Notes: generated from the letters alone by a model not told the origin. A stretch of DNA of 64,000 nucleotides from Duganella dendranthematis (GCF_012849375.1 NZ_CP051684.1:5890001-5954000), one strand, 5' to 3'. Shown: positions 17,317 through 27,055, numbered from the stretch's first letter. Program-made: numbers and translations.

Positions 17317-17997
17317 ATGATGCTGCATATCCCAGAAGTTTTGTCCCGCGACCAGGTTGCCCACATCCGCCGCCGCCTCGACGAAGCCGATTGGGTAGAC
17401 GGCCGCGCCACCGTCGGCACGCAGGGCGCCAAGGTCAAGCAAAACCGGCAGTTGCCGGAAACCTCGTCGTTGGCGCGAGAACTGGGACAGATCGTGCTCG
17501 ATGCGCTGGCCAATAATCCGCTGTTCTTCTCGGCGGCACTGCCGTTAAGCACTTGCCCGCCATTGTTCAATAGCTACGCCGGCGGCGAGCATTACGGTAA
17601 TCATATTGATGGCGCCATGCGCCGCATCCCGGCCACCGGCCAGTGGCTGCGTACCGACGTCTCCAGCACGTTGTTCCTGTGCGACGCGGAAGAATATGAC
17701 GGCGGTGAACTGATCGTAGAAGACGCGTACGGCGTGCATGAGGTCAAGCTGCCGGCGGGCGATCTGATTCTGTACCCGTCCACCAGCGTGCACCGCGTCG
17801 AGCCGGTCACGCGTGGCGCGCGCGTCTGCTCATTCTTCTGGACCCAGAGTATGGTGCGCGACGATGGCCGTCGCGCATTGCTGCTGGAACTGGACCGCAA
17901 TATCCAGTCGCTGCGCGCGCGGCTGGGCGACTGTGACGAGATGGTCGGATTGACCGGCCACTATCACAACCTGCTGCGCCAGTGGAGCGAAGTCTGA
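17317..17997 (+). CDS. piuC: Fe(II)/2-oxoglutarate dioxygenase, PiuC (PKHD) type
   Basis: A 226-residue cytosolic dioxygenase of the PiuC/YbiX family. Iron ligands are His96 and Asp98 (HIDGA) and His159 (SVHRVEP); Arg169 (GARVCSFFW) would bind 2-oxoglutarate. PiuC genes are typically next to TonB-dependent iron-siderophore receptors and are induced by iron starvation; the chemistry is unresolved. ATG 17317 or 17320 may be used; the open frame upstream has no family similarity. It is convergent with a Fur-family gene four bases away and lies 2.3 kb from a Fiu-like receptor, in keeping with an iron role. Confidence 0.88.
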   Translation: MMLHIPEVLSRDQVAHIRRRLDEADWVDGRATVGTQGAKVKQNRQLPETSSLARELGQIVLDALANNPLFFSAALPLSTCPPLFNSYAGGEHYGNHIDGAMRRIPATGQWLRTDVSSTLFLCDAEEYDGGELIVEDAYGVHEVKLPAGDLILYPSTSVHRVEPVTRGARVCSFFWTQSMVRDDGRRALLLELDRNIQSLRARLGDCDEMVGLTGHYHNLLRQWSEV

Positions 17998-18001
17998 GAC
18001 G

Positions 18002-18481
18002 TCAATTTTTAATGCACGCCGCGCAGCGCGAGACGACCACCAGCTCCTGCCGGACGTCGTAGCCTTCGTGCTCGGCGGCCGCGGCCAGTTGGTTCGCCAG
18101 TGCCGGTTCGGCAAGCTTGCGCCGCCGTCCGCATACGTCACAGTGGAAATAGCACGCGCGTTTGCGCTGCGGCCCAAGCTTGATCAAATAACACGAGCGG
18201 GTGCCGAGCGAATTGTGATGCCATTCGCGCTCCACCAGCGCATGCTGTTCCAGTTCCTTCAAAATGCGATACACCGTCGCCAGGCTGGTGCTATTGCCCT
18301 GCTCCGCCATTCCGCGCAGCACCGATTCGGCATCGACCGGTCCTTGCGCCTGCACCAGCACGCGCACCACCGCCATCCGGCCGATCGTCAGCCGCAGTGA
18401 AGTTTGCCGCAACCACTGCTGCACGCGCTGGCCAACTGGGTCATGGTCCCATTCGGGAGGTATTGCGCACGGTAAGAGCAT
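18002..18481 (-). CDS. Fur family transcriptional regulator, divergent (paralogue 1)
   Basis: A 159-residue Fur-fold regulator: winged helix with SLATVYRILKELEQHALVE, then a dimerisation domain. Both structural zinc pairs are present (CDVC in the middle, CAAC near the C terminus), but the regulatory HHDH motif that normally precedes the first pair is absent (the segment is RACYFHCDVC). ATG 18481 is chosen over an upstream start. It follows the ArnT-like gene by 48 bases on the same strand. Target and metal are unknown; the neighbours point to iron or envelope functions. Confidence 0.85.
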   Translation of the reverse strand: MLLPCAIPPEWDHDPVGQRVQQWLRQTSLRLTIGRMAVVRVLVQAQGPVDAESVLRGMAEQGNSTSLATVYRILKELEQHALVEREWHHNSLGTRSCYLIKLGPQRKRACYFHCDVCGRRRKLAEPALANQLAAAAEHEGYDVRQELVVVSRCAACIKN

Positions 18482-18529
18482 GGGTGACTTCCTTTCCCTC
18501 CTTTGCCAAGCGAAACGCAAAAAGGGGAA

Positions 18530-20155
18530 CTACTTCAGCGGCGAGGCGACCACGACGATGCCTTCGCCACGCGCACGCTCGATCATCGGCAGTCCGCGCA
18601 AGCGCATCACGCCGTACAAATCGTCGCGCACAATCGCATATTGCGGCACGCCACGTCCGGCGTTCAACAGCCAGCGCGCATAGAACGCATCCATCGACGC
18701 CACGCCGCGCCAGGCCTCCTGCTGCAAGCCGAAATCCAATTCCCCGCTGTACGCCACCGGAATCACCGTGTGGCCCATGTAAAACGTCATCGACTGCTCA
18801 TAGGTGCCAACGGCATACACCGGCGTGTCGTCTTTGAGCTCGGCGCGGATCGCCAGCGCGGCGTCGCAACCGGCCTGCTGGCGTCCATGCGTTTCGTACG
18901 CCGTCATGCTCAGTTGTGTCAGCATCCAGCCGCCCAGCGCAGCCAGCACCAGCATCGCGGTGCGCTGCCCGCGCCATTCCGCGATAGAGGCCGCCACGCC
19001 GCAAAGGATGGCCACGCCAAACGCTGCGCCCAGCAGCGGCAGATTAATGATCGGGAAGAATCGCGTGCATACCACGCCGGCAACGCCAACGATCACCAGC
19101 AAGGCCGGCGCACTCAAGGCAGCATTGCGCGAGGCCCGGTCCAGATAAACACCGGCCAGCAGCGCCATCGCCGGGAACACCGGCAGCATATAACCCGGCA
19201 GCTTGGAGCTGGAGTAGCTGAAGAACACCAGGATGAAGATCGTCCACACCAGCAGCAAACGCGCCGGCTGGAAGCGCCCCTCCACCCGCTTGCGCGCTGC
19301 GGCCAGGCTGGCGGGCAAGGTCGCCATCCAGGGCATGGTGGCCGGCAGTAACAGCAGCAGGAAGTAGTACCACGGACCATCGCGATGATGCGTCTTCAGG
19401 AAAAACCGGTCCCAATGCTCGTGAATAAAGAAGAACTGAGGCTGCTCGGGATTGCGCGCCGCCACCAGCAGGAACCACGGCAGCGCCAGCAGCAGGAACA
19501 CCAGCAACCCGGTCACCGGATGCAGGCGGCGCCAGATGCCACGGTCGCCGCTCACCAGCGCGTAAATAAACAGCACGCCGCCCGGCAGCACGATGCCGAT
19601 CAGCCCCTTGGCCAGCAGCGACAGCGCCATGGCGGCCCAGCATACCAGCATCCAGCGGCGCCGCTGCGCCGTATCGGCGTCATCCTGCTGCGCGATCAGC
19701 AGCGCGCACAAGGCCAGCGCCATGGTGACGGCCACCGGCAAATCCAGCGAATTGAATTGCGACGCCGCCGCCCAGAACAGCGTCGAACCCAAGACCAGCG
19801 CCGCGTACAGACCGGCGCGGCCGCCAAACACACGCCGCCCCGTATAAGACACCATCAGCACGCCAACAATGCCGCACACACCATTCCACAAGCGCGCCTG
19901 CCAGTCGCCGATGCCGAACAGGGCGAACGACACGGCGCTCATCCAGGTGTGCAGCGGCGGCTTTTCAAAATACTTGATGCCGTTGAGGCGCGTGGTGACC
20001 CAGTCGCCGCTCAGCAGCATCTCGCGCGCCATTTCGGCATAGCGGCCCTCATCCGGCGGGATCAGCGTGCGCAGGTTCAGCACCAGCAGGGAAAACACGA
20101 TAAAGACGGCAGCCAGAAGATACTGCGCTGTCCTGGTGCGGAAGAATGCAGGCAT
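18530..20155 (-). CDS. ArnT-like glycosyltransferase family 39 protein
   Basis: A 541-residue inner-membrane transferase of the ArnT/PMT (GT83/GT39) superfamily. The N terminus has a membrane helix followed by the catalytic loop PPDEGRYAEMARE (Asp35-Glu36), then KYFEKPPLHTW and about twelve membrane helices; the last 130 residues are periplasmic. ArnT moves a 4-amino-4-deoxy-arabinose from undecaprenyl phosphate to lipid A, giving polymyxin resistance; relatives transfer other sugars. No arn sugar-synthesis genes are seen here, so the donor is uncertain. A TTAA direct repeat at 20205-20219, like PmrA-type boxes, lies 50 bases upstream. Confidence 0.85.
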   Translation of the reverse strand: MPAFFRTRTAQYLLAAVFIVFSLLVLNLRTLIPPDEGRYAEMAREMLLSGDWVTTRLNGIKYFEKPPLHTWMSAVSFALFGIGDWQARLWNGVCGIVGVLMVSYTGRRVFGGRAGLYAALVLGSTLFWAAASQFNSLDLPVAVTMALALCALLIAQQDDADTAQRRRWMLVCWAAMALSLLAKGLIGIVLPGGVLFIYALVSGDRGIWRRLHPVTGLLVFLLLALPWFLLVAARNPEQPQFFFIHEHWDRFFLKTHHRDGPWYYFLLLLLPATMPWMATLPASLAAARKRVEGRFQPARLLLVWTIFILVFFSYSSSKLPGYMLPVFPAMALLAGVYLDRASRNAALSAPALLVIVGVAGVVCTRFFPIINLPLLGAAFGVAILCGVAASIAEWRGQRTAMLVLAALGGWMLTQLSMTAYETHGRQQAGCDAALAIRAELKDDTPVYAVGTYEQSMTFYMGHTVIPVAYSGELDFGLQQEAWRGVASMDAFYARWLLNAGRGVPQYAIVRDDLYGVMRLRGLPMIERARGEGIVVVASPLK

Positions 20156-20204
20156 GGAAACACATGAAAGACGAAAATGTCGCAGCAGTCTAATTCCTTG
20201 ACTA

Positions 20205-20219
20205 TTAACCCTGTGTTAA
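20205..20219 (-). promoter_or_regulatory. TTAA-N7-TTAA direct repeat upstream of arnT-like gene
   Basis: Two TTAA half-sites start 11 bases apart (20205 and 20216), one helical turn, the geometry used by OmpR/PhoB-type response regulators such as PmrA. The site is 50 bases upstream of the ArnT-like start. The same pattern occurs at 31743-31781 and 36493-36507. Confidence 0.5.
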
Positions 20220-20233
20220 AGCATGCGCCAGCG

Positions 20234-20267
20234 AAAAAAAAAGCCCGCGTCAAATGACGCGGGCTTT
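20234..20267 (-). terminator. Rho-independent terminator of the Fiu-like receptor gene
   Basis: A perfect 13-bp stem (AAAGCCCGCGTCA against TGACGCGGGCTTT, 20240-20252 and 20255-20267). On the minus strand it is followed by a run of nine T residues (complement of 20234-20242), ending the transcript of the receptor whose stop is at 20282. Confidence 0.92.
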
Positions 20268-20281
20268 CGAAGTCACGGCAA

Positions 20282-22603
20282 TTAATACTTGAAATTGGCC
20301 GTCAGGGTCGCGCTGCGGCCAGGACCGACGCCGGCGTAGTGCGGCGACGAGACCTTGTCGAAGTACAGCTTGTCGGTCAGGTTCTGGATATTCAGTTGCA
20401 GCGTAATATGACGGTTGACGTCATAGCTGGCCATGGCGTCGAAGCGCGTGTAGCCCGGCGCGTACTTGGTGTTGTTGATGTTGGCGTACACCTTCGACAC
20501 ATAGTTCAAACCGCCGCCCACCACCACGCCCGGCAGCACCGAGTACGAGGTCCACAGCGAAGCGCTGTTCTTCGGCGTCGTCGGGAAAACGTTGCCGTTG
20601 TACGGCGAAGGCTGCCAGTTCGGCACGAGGGTGGTACCGACGTTGACCGAACCGTTGTCGTCCACTTTGCCGTCCAGGTAGGTGTAGCCGCCGAAGACCT
20701 GCCATTCCTTGGTGATGTTGCCGCTAACGCCCAGCTCCACGCCCTTCATGGTCTTCTTGCCGACGTTTTGTGTGGTGCCATCCGGCGCGGTCACACGGGC
20801 GTTGTTCATCTCGCTCTCAAACACGGCTGCGCTGAGCGACAGGCGGCCACCCGGTAGCACTTCCCACTTGGTGCCCAGCTCGTAGTTCTTGCTGTCCTGC
20901 GGCTTCAGGTTCTGGATGGTGCTGCTCAGCGAATCGAGACCGTCGCCGCCGTCATTGCCCGGTGGCGTAGACGAAGTACCGTACGACACATAGATACTGC
21001 TATTGGTCGACGGTTTGTAGACCAGGCCAGCTTGGTAGTTGGTGAAGTTGGACTTCACTTCGGCGTGTGAGGCGGCGGTGGTGGCGCCGTTCAGCGTGTA
21101 CATCGGCACGTCCAGCACGCTGCGGTAATCATCCCAGCGCAGGCCGACATTCAGCAGCCACTGCGGCGTGAACTCGACGGTGTCGAAGGCGTAAGCCGAC
21201 CGGGTGTTGGTGACCACGCTGGTGCGCGCCGGCGAAATCGTGCGGGTATAGGCCCACGGGTCGTTCGGATTCGGATTGATGGTAGTGGTGCAGTTGTACA
21301 GCGTGGCCGCGCCGGAGATCGGGCACGCGGTGCCGGCATTGTTGACCGGGTTGTTGGTGCCCGGCGAGAACAGGTAACTGCTGCGGTCGGTGTCTTCGCG
21401 GCTGATTTCCACGCCGGTTGTATAGCTGTGCTTGACGCCGGCCGCAGTGAAGCTGCCGCTCAGGCTGGTGGCGTTGGCCAGCGAATCGGTGCTGGTGACG
21501 CGGGTGTTGGCGCGGCGCCATACGGTGCCGTACAACATGGTATTGCCTTTCGAGTCATCCGGCTGCGTCCAGACGTAATCGTTGTCGGTCTTGCCGTAGC
21601 GGATCACGTTGCGCAGCACCATGCCGTCGGCAAAGTCGTGGCGCACGTCGATGGTGCCGATATCGCTCTGGGTCTTGCGGAAGTCGCGGTCCACCAGGCC
21701 ATAGAAGGTCTCGCGCGGGACGCTGATCGGCGTGCCGTCGCCGTTCTTGCTGACGTTGGTGCCTGTGGTGAACGGGTTGTTGAACGGGATGCCGGTATCC
21801 GGCAGTTCGTCCGACTGCATGTGGTAGTAGCTCAGCGTGGCCTTTGTGCTGGAGTGCATGCCCAGCGTGATGCTCGGCGCGATGCCCCAGCGGTTGCCGT
21901 TGACTTCGTCGCGGCCGGCGACGTGGGCGTCGTGGCCCATCACATTCAGGCGGACTGCGACGTCGTCATTGATCACGCGGTTGATGTCGACGGTGCCGCG
22001 GCGGTATTGTGCCGAGCCCAGGCCCAGGCTGGCGTTGGTGAAGTTTTCCGCCTTTGGCGATTTGCTGACCAGGTTGATGCCGCCGCCAGCCGACGAACGG
22101 CCGCCGTAGGCCGAATTCGGGCCCTTGACCACTTCGATCTGCTCCAGATCGAAGATTTCGCGCGACTGCGAACCCGTGTCGCGGATGCCGTCGATATAGG
22201 TGTCGGTTTGCGCGTTGTAGCCACGGATGAACAGATTGTCGCCGACAGGATTGCCGCCCTCGCCCGCGCCGATGGTAATGCCAGGCACGGTGCGCAGCGC
22301 GTCGGTCAGCGACACGGCGCCGGTCTGCGAGATCACTTCCGAGGTGATCACGGTCACCGATTTCGGCGTATCCAGCAGCGGCGCGGTGAATTTCTCATTG
22401 GCCGATTTGGTGGTCTGGAAGTCGCTGGTGCGGGTCGCATCGACCACCACTTCCGGCAGCTTTTGCGGCTGTTCCGGCGCCACTTCCGCGTGCAGCGCCA
22501 GCGGCACGGCCAGCGTAGCCAGGGCGGCCAGATGCAGGCGGCTTAGGGTTGGGGTCGCGTGCTTGCGGCTTTTGATGCCGGCGCTTTTTTCTGTCGATTT
22601 CAT
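20282..22603 (-). CDS. TonB-dependent catecholate siderophore receptor (Fiu-like)
   Basis: A 773-residue outer-membrane receptor. A long signal region (basic start, then LAALATLAVPLALHAE) precedes the TonB box region and a plug domain (KSVTVITSEVI, VPGITIGAGEGGNPVGDNLFIRG split over two strands), then a 22-strand barrel ending in the aromatic residue of TANFKY. The plug resembles Fiu, which takes up iron bound to catechols. It lies 72 bases after the second Fur-like gene on the same strand and ends in a strong terminator. No TonB/ExbBD genes are in the window. Confidence 0.9.
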   Translation of the reverse strand: MKSTEKSAGIKSRKHATPTLSRLHLAALATLAVPLALHAEVAPEQPQKLPEVVVDATRTSDFQTTKSANEKFTAPLLDTPKSVTVITSEVISQTGAVSLTDALRTVPGITIGAGEGGNPVGDNLFIRGYNAQTDTYIDGIRDTGSQSREIFDLEQIEVVKGPNSAYGGRSSAGGGINLVSKSPKAENFTNASLGLGSAQYRRGTVDINRVINDDVAVRLNVMGHDAHVAGRDEVNGNRWGIAPSITLGMHSSTKATLSYYHMQSDELPDTGIPFNNPFTTGTNVSKNGDGTPISVPRETFYGLVDRDFRKTQSDIGTIDVRHDFADGMVLRNVIRYGKTDNDYVWTQPDDSKGNTMLYGTVWRRANTRVTSTDSLANATSLSGSFTAAGVKHSYTTGVEISREDTDRSSYLFSPGTNNPVNNAGTACPISGAATLYNCTTTINPNPNDPWAYTRTISPARTSVVTNTRSAYAFDTVEFTPQWLLNVGLRWDDYRSVLDVPMYTLNGATTAASHAEVKSNFTNYQAGLVYKPSTNSSIYVSYGTSSTPPGNDGGDGLDSLSSTIQNLKPQDSKNYELGTKWEVLPGGRLSLSAAVFESEMNNARVTAPDGTTQNVGKKTMKGVELGVSGNITKEWQVFGGYTYLDGKVDDNGSVNVGTTLVPNWQPSPYNGNVFPTTPKNSASLWTSYSVLPGVVVGGGLNYVSKVYANINNTKYAPGYTRFDAMASYDVNRHITLQLNIQNLTDKLYFDKVSSPHYAGVGPGRSATLTANFKY

Positions 22604-22675
22604 AATCTTCCGTAGGTCAGTCATAGTTGTTGGCTGGCTGAGGAGCGCGGCTCCCGGCTGGCTGTATAAGAGTGG

Positions 22676-23149
22676 TCAGGATTGCCCAGTGCTCGGCACG
22701 CAGTCGCGGCAGCGCGCTGGAATCGCGATGTCGGTGTCCAGCGCATAGCCCTCCAGCGCGGCGACGCTGGCCAGTTGTGCCGCCAGCACCGCATCGGCGA
22801 TGCGCTGTTGGCGCTGGCAGACATCGCAGCGGAATACGTAGGAACGGCTGGGCGTGGGCGTGCCGGCGATGGAATAGGCAGCCTTAACGCCGCTGGAGCT
22901 GACATGGCGGTCGCGCAGCACCAGCCCGTCCTCCTCCATCTGCTTGAGAATCCGGTACACGGAACCCAGGCTGACGTCCTCGCCGATCTCCAGCAGGCAG
23001 CGGAACACGACTTCGGCGCAGACCGGCTGCGCCTGCTCCAGCAGCACCGCCGCCACGCTGGCGCGGGCGCGCGTAACGCGTAACGGCGACTTGCGCATCC
23101 ATTCCTGGACGCGCAGCTGCTGCGCTGATTCATGGTGTGACGGCTGCAT
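22676..23149 (-). CDS. Fur family transcriptional regulator, divergent (paralogue 2)
   Basis: A 157-residue Fur-fold protein with the winged-helix signature SLGSVYRILKQMEEDGLV. Both CxxC pairs for structural zinc are kept (RCDVC and CRDC), while the regulatory HHDH motif is missing (RSYVFRCDVC instead). It lies between two TonB receptor genes, 98 bases after one and 72 before the other, all on the minus strand, so it probably controls siderophore uptake locally. An AT-rich palindrome at 23225-23246 precedes it. It is clearly related in layout to paralogues 1 and 3. Confidence 0.85.
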   Translation of the reverse strand: MQPSHHESAQQLRVQEWMRKSPLRVTRARASVAAVLLEQAQPVCAEVVFRCLLEIGEDVSLGSVYRILKQMEEDGLVLRDRHVSSSGVKAAYSIAGTPTPSRSYVFRCDVCQRQQRIADAVLAAQLASVAALEGYALDTDIAIPARCRDCVPSTGQS

Positions 23150-23224
23150 GTGGGTTCCCTCTATCGCTGTGCAATGGTCCTGTATCTACCTTGCCAAACG
23201 AGCTTTAAAAAAGGGAACCGAAAT

Positions 23225-23246
23225 AAGAATTATTTTTATTATTCTT
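23225..23246 (-). promoter_or_regulatory. AT-rich imperfect palindrome, possible Fur site
   Basis: A 22-base near-palindrome with AAGAAT at one end and ATTCTT at the other, between the stop of the STN receptor gene (23248) and the start of Fur-like paralogue 2 (23149). It resembles degenerate Fur boxes and could autoregulate the regulator and Fiu-like receptor. No T-tract follows a GC stem, so it is not a normal terminator. Confidence 0.35.
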
Positions 23247-23247
23247 C

Positions 23248-25584
23248 TTAGAAGCGACTGTGCAGGCTGATCCGCACGGCACGCGGCGTGCCGGGAGAAA
23301 TGTTATTATCGTTATAAGACGAAGCGTAATAGCCCCGGTCGAACAGGTTTTCCACCCGTAGTTGCAGGCGATTGTGTGGGGTGATCTGGTAGTACAGCGA
23401 AGCGTCCAGCCGCGCGTAGCCAGGCAATTGCACCAGATTGCTGGTGGAACTGAACATGCTGCTGCGCGCGATCACACCCAATGCGCCTTCCAGCCCGGCC
23501 GCCAGCGTGTGGGTACTCCACAGCGACAGCGACTGGCGCGGCACATACGGCATCTGCGCGCCGGTCTGCGAGGAGGCGGATTGGGTGGCCGTCAGGCGCG
23601 AGCGCTGCCAGGCGTAGCCGGCGTTGATTGTCCAGCCGGACGTGATGCGGCTGGACAGCTCCAGTTCCGCGCCCTGCCCGCGCTGGCCTTCCACCAGCTC
23701 GTTCTCGCCGGTATTGACCGGGTCGGCCACCAGCACATTGGCGCGCCGCAGCTGGTAGACGGACAGGCTGGCCGACAGCTTGTCGCCATCCTCCCAGCGG
23801 GCGCCGACTTCGCGGTTACGGACGATCTCCGGCGCCAGATCCTGATTGGCCAGCGTCAGCGACGCTAGTTGTTCGCCCACGCGCAACGCGTAGGCCTTGC
23901 TGGTGCTGGCGTACAGCGTCAGCTGCGGCAGCGGACGGTAGATCACACCCATCCGTGGCGACAGCGGCCGGTCATGGCTGGCCAGTTGCAGGTCGTTGCG
24001 GATGTCGCGGAAAGCCACATCCAGCCGCTCGGCACGCAACCCGGCCACCACCTGCCATTGCGGCGACAGCGTCAGCTGGTCTTGCAGATACAGTGCGGCG
24101 TTGGTCGCCGTGCTGGCGTTGGCCATGTCGGTGGCCGACGGGCGGAAACTGACCGGCAAGTCGAAGGTTGGCTGCGCCAGCGGCACCGAGACGAAGCGCA
24201 CGTCCGTACCCAGCGTATCGAAATAGCCGGTGGTGCGGGCATTGTCGGCGCGCTGGCGACCCAGCTCGATGCCGGCGCTGAGATGGTGCCGCAGCGTGCC
24301 GCTATCGACGGTGGCGTCCACGCCGGCCTGATAAAACAGGTTGCTGCGGCGGGTGCGCGTGCCATAGCCCAGCATGCGCACATGGGTGCTGTCCTCCATG
24401 CCGCCGGGGAAGACATTTTGATAATACTTGTCGTAGACGGCGTAATGGAGCTGGCTGCTGAACCGCAGCGCTGGCGCCAGCTGATGCTCCAGCCGCAAGG
24501 TCAGGCTGTCGATTTCGACACCGTTATGGCTGTTGACCGGGTCGCCGAAGAAGGTGGACGGATCGCTGGCCACCGGCCGCCCGTTCAGCGACGGCACGCC
24601 ACGGTCGGTGCTGCGGCGGTCGCGGAAGTGCTCGTAGCTGGCCTGCACCAGCGTGGCTGCCCCATCGCGCCAGGCCAGTGCGGGAGTGATGCCGTAGCGC
24701 TTAAGCCAGGCGCCGTTGCGGAACGAGCCGGAGTTCTCATCGACCGCGTTCAGCCGCCACGCCAGTTGCGGATTTAGCGCCGTGCCGACATCCACGCTGG
24801 CGCGCCGCTGCCGCCATTCGCCCAGTAGAAAGTCTGCGTCGCCGATGTCGCGCCATTGCGCCTGCTTGCTGACGCGGTTGACCGCGCCACCGGAACCGCC
24901 GCGTCCCAGCGCCATGGCGTTCGGGCCTTTCAGCACCTCGACCGTTTCGATGTTGTAGAAGTCGCGGAAATACTGGACGTCGTCGCGCATGCCGTTCAGG
25001 TAGAAGTCGGCGCTGGAGTTGTAGCCTCGGAAAACGGCATTATCGCGGTTGCCTTCACCCAGGCTGGGCTGCACGCCGGGCACGTAGGCCAGCAGGTCGT
25101 CCATGCTGAGCAGGCTGCGGTCGCGGATCTGGTCAGCCTCGACGATGGTTAGCGCCTGCGGCGTGTCGCGCAGCGCCGCGCCGCCCTTGACGGCGAAGCG
25201 GCTGACGGCGTCGTACAGGGACATCGGCTCGGCGTGAGCGACGATTTCGGGCAGGCGGTCCAGCGCCTGGATTTCGGCCTCGGAAGACGGCGGCGCCGGC
25301 GGCAGCGGCGCCACCGGCATGGCGCGCAGCAGATAGCTGCCGTCCGGCTGGCGCACGGCTTCCAGCCCGGTGCCGGCCAGCATGCGCGGCAGGTCGCGCT
25401 CCGGCGAGGAAATGTCGGCCAGGCCGGGACTGTCCACCCCATGCGTCAGGCGGCCGTCGGCCGTCAGCAAGGCGCCGCTGGCCAGCATCCACGCGCGCAG
25501 CACCTGATCCAGTGTGCCGGCGGGTATGACTGGCGCCGCCATGGCCAACGATGGTAGCAGCAACAGCAAAGACAGCTTCTTCAT
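23248..25584 (-). CDS. TonB-dependent siderophore receptor with STN signalling domain
   Basis: A 778-residue outer-membrane receptor. After the signal peptide (MKKLSLLLLLPSLAMAAP) comes a secretin/TonB short N-terminal (STN) domain of about 75 residues (VIPAGTLDQVLRAWMLASG onward). This is the part that contacts FecR-type anti-sigma factors. The plug (IVEADQIRDRSLLSMDDLL) and barrel ending in LHSRF follow. The plug has the RGYNSSADFYLNGMRDD type of ferric-siderophore receptors. It follows a FecR/FecI pair by two bases, so the three form a cell-surface signalling system. Confidence 0.9.
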   Translation of the reverse strand: MKKLSLLLLLPSLAMAAPVIPAGTLDQVLRAWMLASGALLTADGRLTHGVDSPGLADISSPERDLPRMLAGTGLEAVRQPDGSYLLRAMPVAPLPPAPPSSEAEIQALDRLPEIVAHAEPMSLYDAVSRFAVKGGAALRDTPQALTIVEADQIRDRSLLSMDDLLAYVPGVQPSLGEGNRDNAVFRGYNSSADFYLNGMRDDVQYFRDFYNIETVEVLKGPNAMALGRGGSGGAVNRVSKQAQWRDIGDADFLLGEWRQRRASVDVGTALNPQLAWRLNAVDENSGSFRNGAWLKRYGITPALAWRDGAATLVQASYEHFRDRRSTDRGVPSLNGRPVASDPSTFFGDPVNSHNGVEIDSLTLRLEHQLAPALRFSSQLHYAVYDKYYQNVFPGGMEDSTHVRMLGYGTRTRRSNLFYQAGVDATVDSGTLRHHLSAGIELGRQRADNARTTGYFDTLGTDVRFVSVPLAQPTFDLPVSFRPSATDMANASTATNAALYLQDQLTLSPQWQVVAGLRAERLDVAFRDIRNDLQLASHDRPLSPRMGVIYRPLPQLTLYASTSKAYALRVGEQLASLTLANQDLAPEIVRNREVGARWEDGDKLSASLSVYQLRRANVLVADPVNTGENELVEGQRGQGAELELSSRITSGWTINAGYAWQRSRLTATQSASSQTGAQMPYVPRQSLSLWSTHTLAAGLEGALGVIARSSMFSSTSNLVQLPGYARLDASLYYQITPHNRLQLRVENLFDRGYYASSYNDNNISPGTPRAVRISLHSRF

Positions 25585-25586
25585 GA

Positions 25587-26540
25587 TCAGCGCGGCGTGA
25601 CGGTAACCCACCACGGCAGCGTGCGCTTTACCTGCACCGGCAGCGCCGCTTGCAGCATGTCCAGCGCCTGGTCGGTGTCGCCCAGCGGATAGCTGCCGAC
25701 CAGCCGCATGGCGGCCAGCGACGGATCGCAGGCCAGATGGCCGTGGCGGTAGCGCGCCAGCTCGGCCAGGAAATCATCCAGCCGCATCTGCGTGGCAATC
25801 AGCAATTTATGGGCCCAGGCCGAGCTGTCTTCATACGCCGGCGTCATCGCGCCCGGCAGGCCGTCAATGATATCCACCTGCGCGCCGGCCGGCACCACGC
25901 TGCCGCCGTTGATTTCCACCGCACCGTCATACACCGACAGCCGCGTGCCCTGCTCCAGCAAGCGCACCGAATAACGCGTGCCCAGCGCGCGCAGACGCAC
26001 GCCGCGCGCCTCCACTAGCAGCGGCCGCGACGGCGCATGCTGGTCGGTACCGCTGTGCAGCAGGATTTCGCCCCGCCGCAGCACGATCAGGCGCTGGCTG
26101 TCGTCGTAGGCCAGGTCGGCGGCGCTGTCGGTATTCAGCCAGGCCTGGGTGCGGTCCGGCAGCGGCAACTGCGCCACGGCGCCAACGGCGGTGCGATGCT
26201 GCGCGTTGAACGCGGCCAGATAAGTCAGCGTATTCTCGCGCCGCGCCAGCAGCGCGCCGATGCCGCCGGTGGCAGCCAGCAACAGCATGGCTTTCAGCGC
26301 ACGGCGGCGCTGACGTGGCGGCGCAACCAGCGCGGCGCGCACAGGGCCACCGGGCAAGGCATTGATACGGCTATGGATGTCTTCGACGCGGCGCCAGGCT
26401 TCGCGGTGTTCCGGCGCGGCCTCCAGCCAGCGTTGCCAGGCCTGCCGCTCGGCCGGCTGGACGTCGGGCGCGCTGAGGGCGGCAAACCATTCGGCCGCCT
26501 GCTCCAATACGCTGAATTCGAGTACGACGCTCTCAGGCAT
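25587..26540 (-). CDS. FecR family anti-sigma/sigma-regulator
   Basis: A 317-residue inner-membrane regulator. Residues 1-80 contain the cytosolic domain (AAEWFAALSAPDVQPAERQAWQ, the FecR_N motif), a single membrane helix follows at about 80-100 after three arginines, and the periplasmic FecR domain (AQLPLPDRTQAWLNTDS; RLRALGTRYSV) and a C-terminal receptor-contacting domain complete it. FecR relays receptor occupancy to its sigma factor. Its start overlaps the sigma gene by eight bases and its stop is two bases from the receptor gene, showing one operon. Confidence 0.9.
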   Translation of the reverse strand: MPESVVLEFSVLEQAAEWFAALSAPDVQPAERQAWQRWLEAAPEHREAWRRVEDIHSRINALPGGPVRAALVAPPRQRRRALKAMLLLAATGGIGALLARRENTLTYLAAFNAQHRTAVGAVAQLPLPDRTQAWLNTDSAADLAYDDSQRLIVLRRGEILLHSGTDQHAPSRPLLVEARGVRLRALGTRYSVRLLEQGTRLSVYDGAVEINGGSVVPAGAQVDIIDGLPGAMTPAYEDSSAWAHKLLIATQMRLDDFLAELARYRHGHLACDPSLAAMRLVGSYPLGDTDQALDMLQAALPVQVKRTLPWWVTVTPR

Positions 26541-27045
26541 CGCCGTTACTGATCAACAGGCATTGCAGCATCGCCTGCGCCATGTATTTCTTGACCATGC
26601 GCTCGGACACCTGCAACTGCTCGGCGATGACGGCATACGTCAGTCCCTCGGTCTGCGATAGCAGGAAAGCCTCGCGCGCCTTGACCGACAGCTTGCGCAG
26701 CATGGCGTCCACCTGCATCAGCGCTTCGATGGTCAGCGCGCGCTCTTCCGGCGACGGCGCCAGGGCCGCCTCCTGTTGGGCCAGCACTTCCAGATAAGCC
26801 CGCTCCAGCGTCAGGCGGCGCCAGTGATTGACCAGCAAACCGTTGGCGATGGTGCTCAGGTAGGCGCGCGGTTCGCGCAGCGCGTCCAGCGGCTTGGCGC
26901 TGAGCAGGCGCACAAAAGTGTCATGCGCCAGGTCGGCGGCGCCGTCGCGGCAGCCCAGCTTGCGCCAAAGCCACTGATGCAGCCAGCCATGGTGGCTGCT
27001 GTACAGTGTTTCTACTGCATCGGCGTCGGCGGAAAGATCGGGCAT
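26533..27045 (-). CDS. FecI-like ECF sigma factor
   Basis: A 170-residue ECF sigma factor of the iron group: sigma-2 region (ADLAHDTFVRLLSAKP) and sigma-4 region (FLLSQTEGLTYAVIAEQLQVSERMVKKYM in two helices). It would direct transcription of the receptor gene downstream when FecR is signalled. It is the first gene of the fecI-fecR-receptor operon, and a strong Fur box begins 11 bases upstream of its ATG, so iron starvation should switch the system on. Confidence 0.9.
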   Translation of the reverse strand: MPDLSADADAVETLYSSHHGWLHQWLWRKLGCRDGAADLAHDTFVRLLSAKPLDALREPRAYLSTIANGLLVNHWRRLTLERAYLEVLAQQEAALAPSPEERALTIEALMQVDAMLRKLSVKAREAFLLSQTEGLTYAVIAEQLQVSERMVKKYMAQAMLQCLLISNGDA

Positions 27046-27055
27046 GGACCAGAAT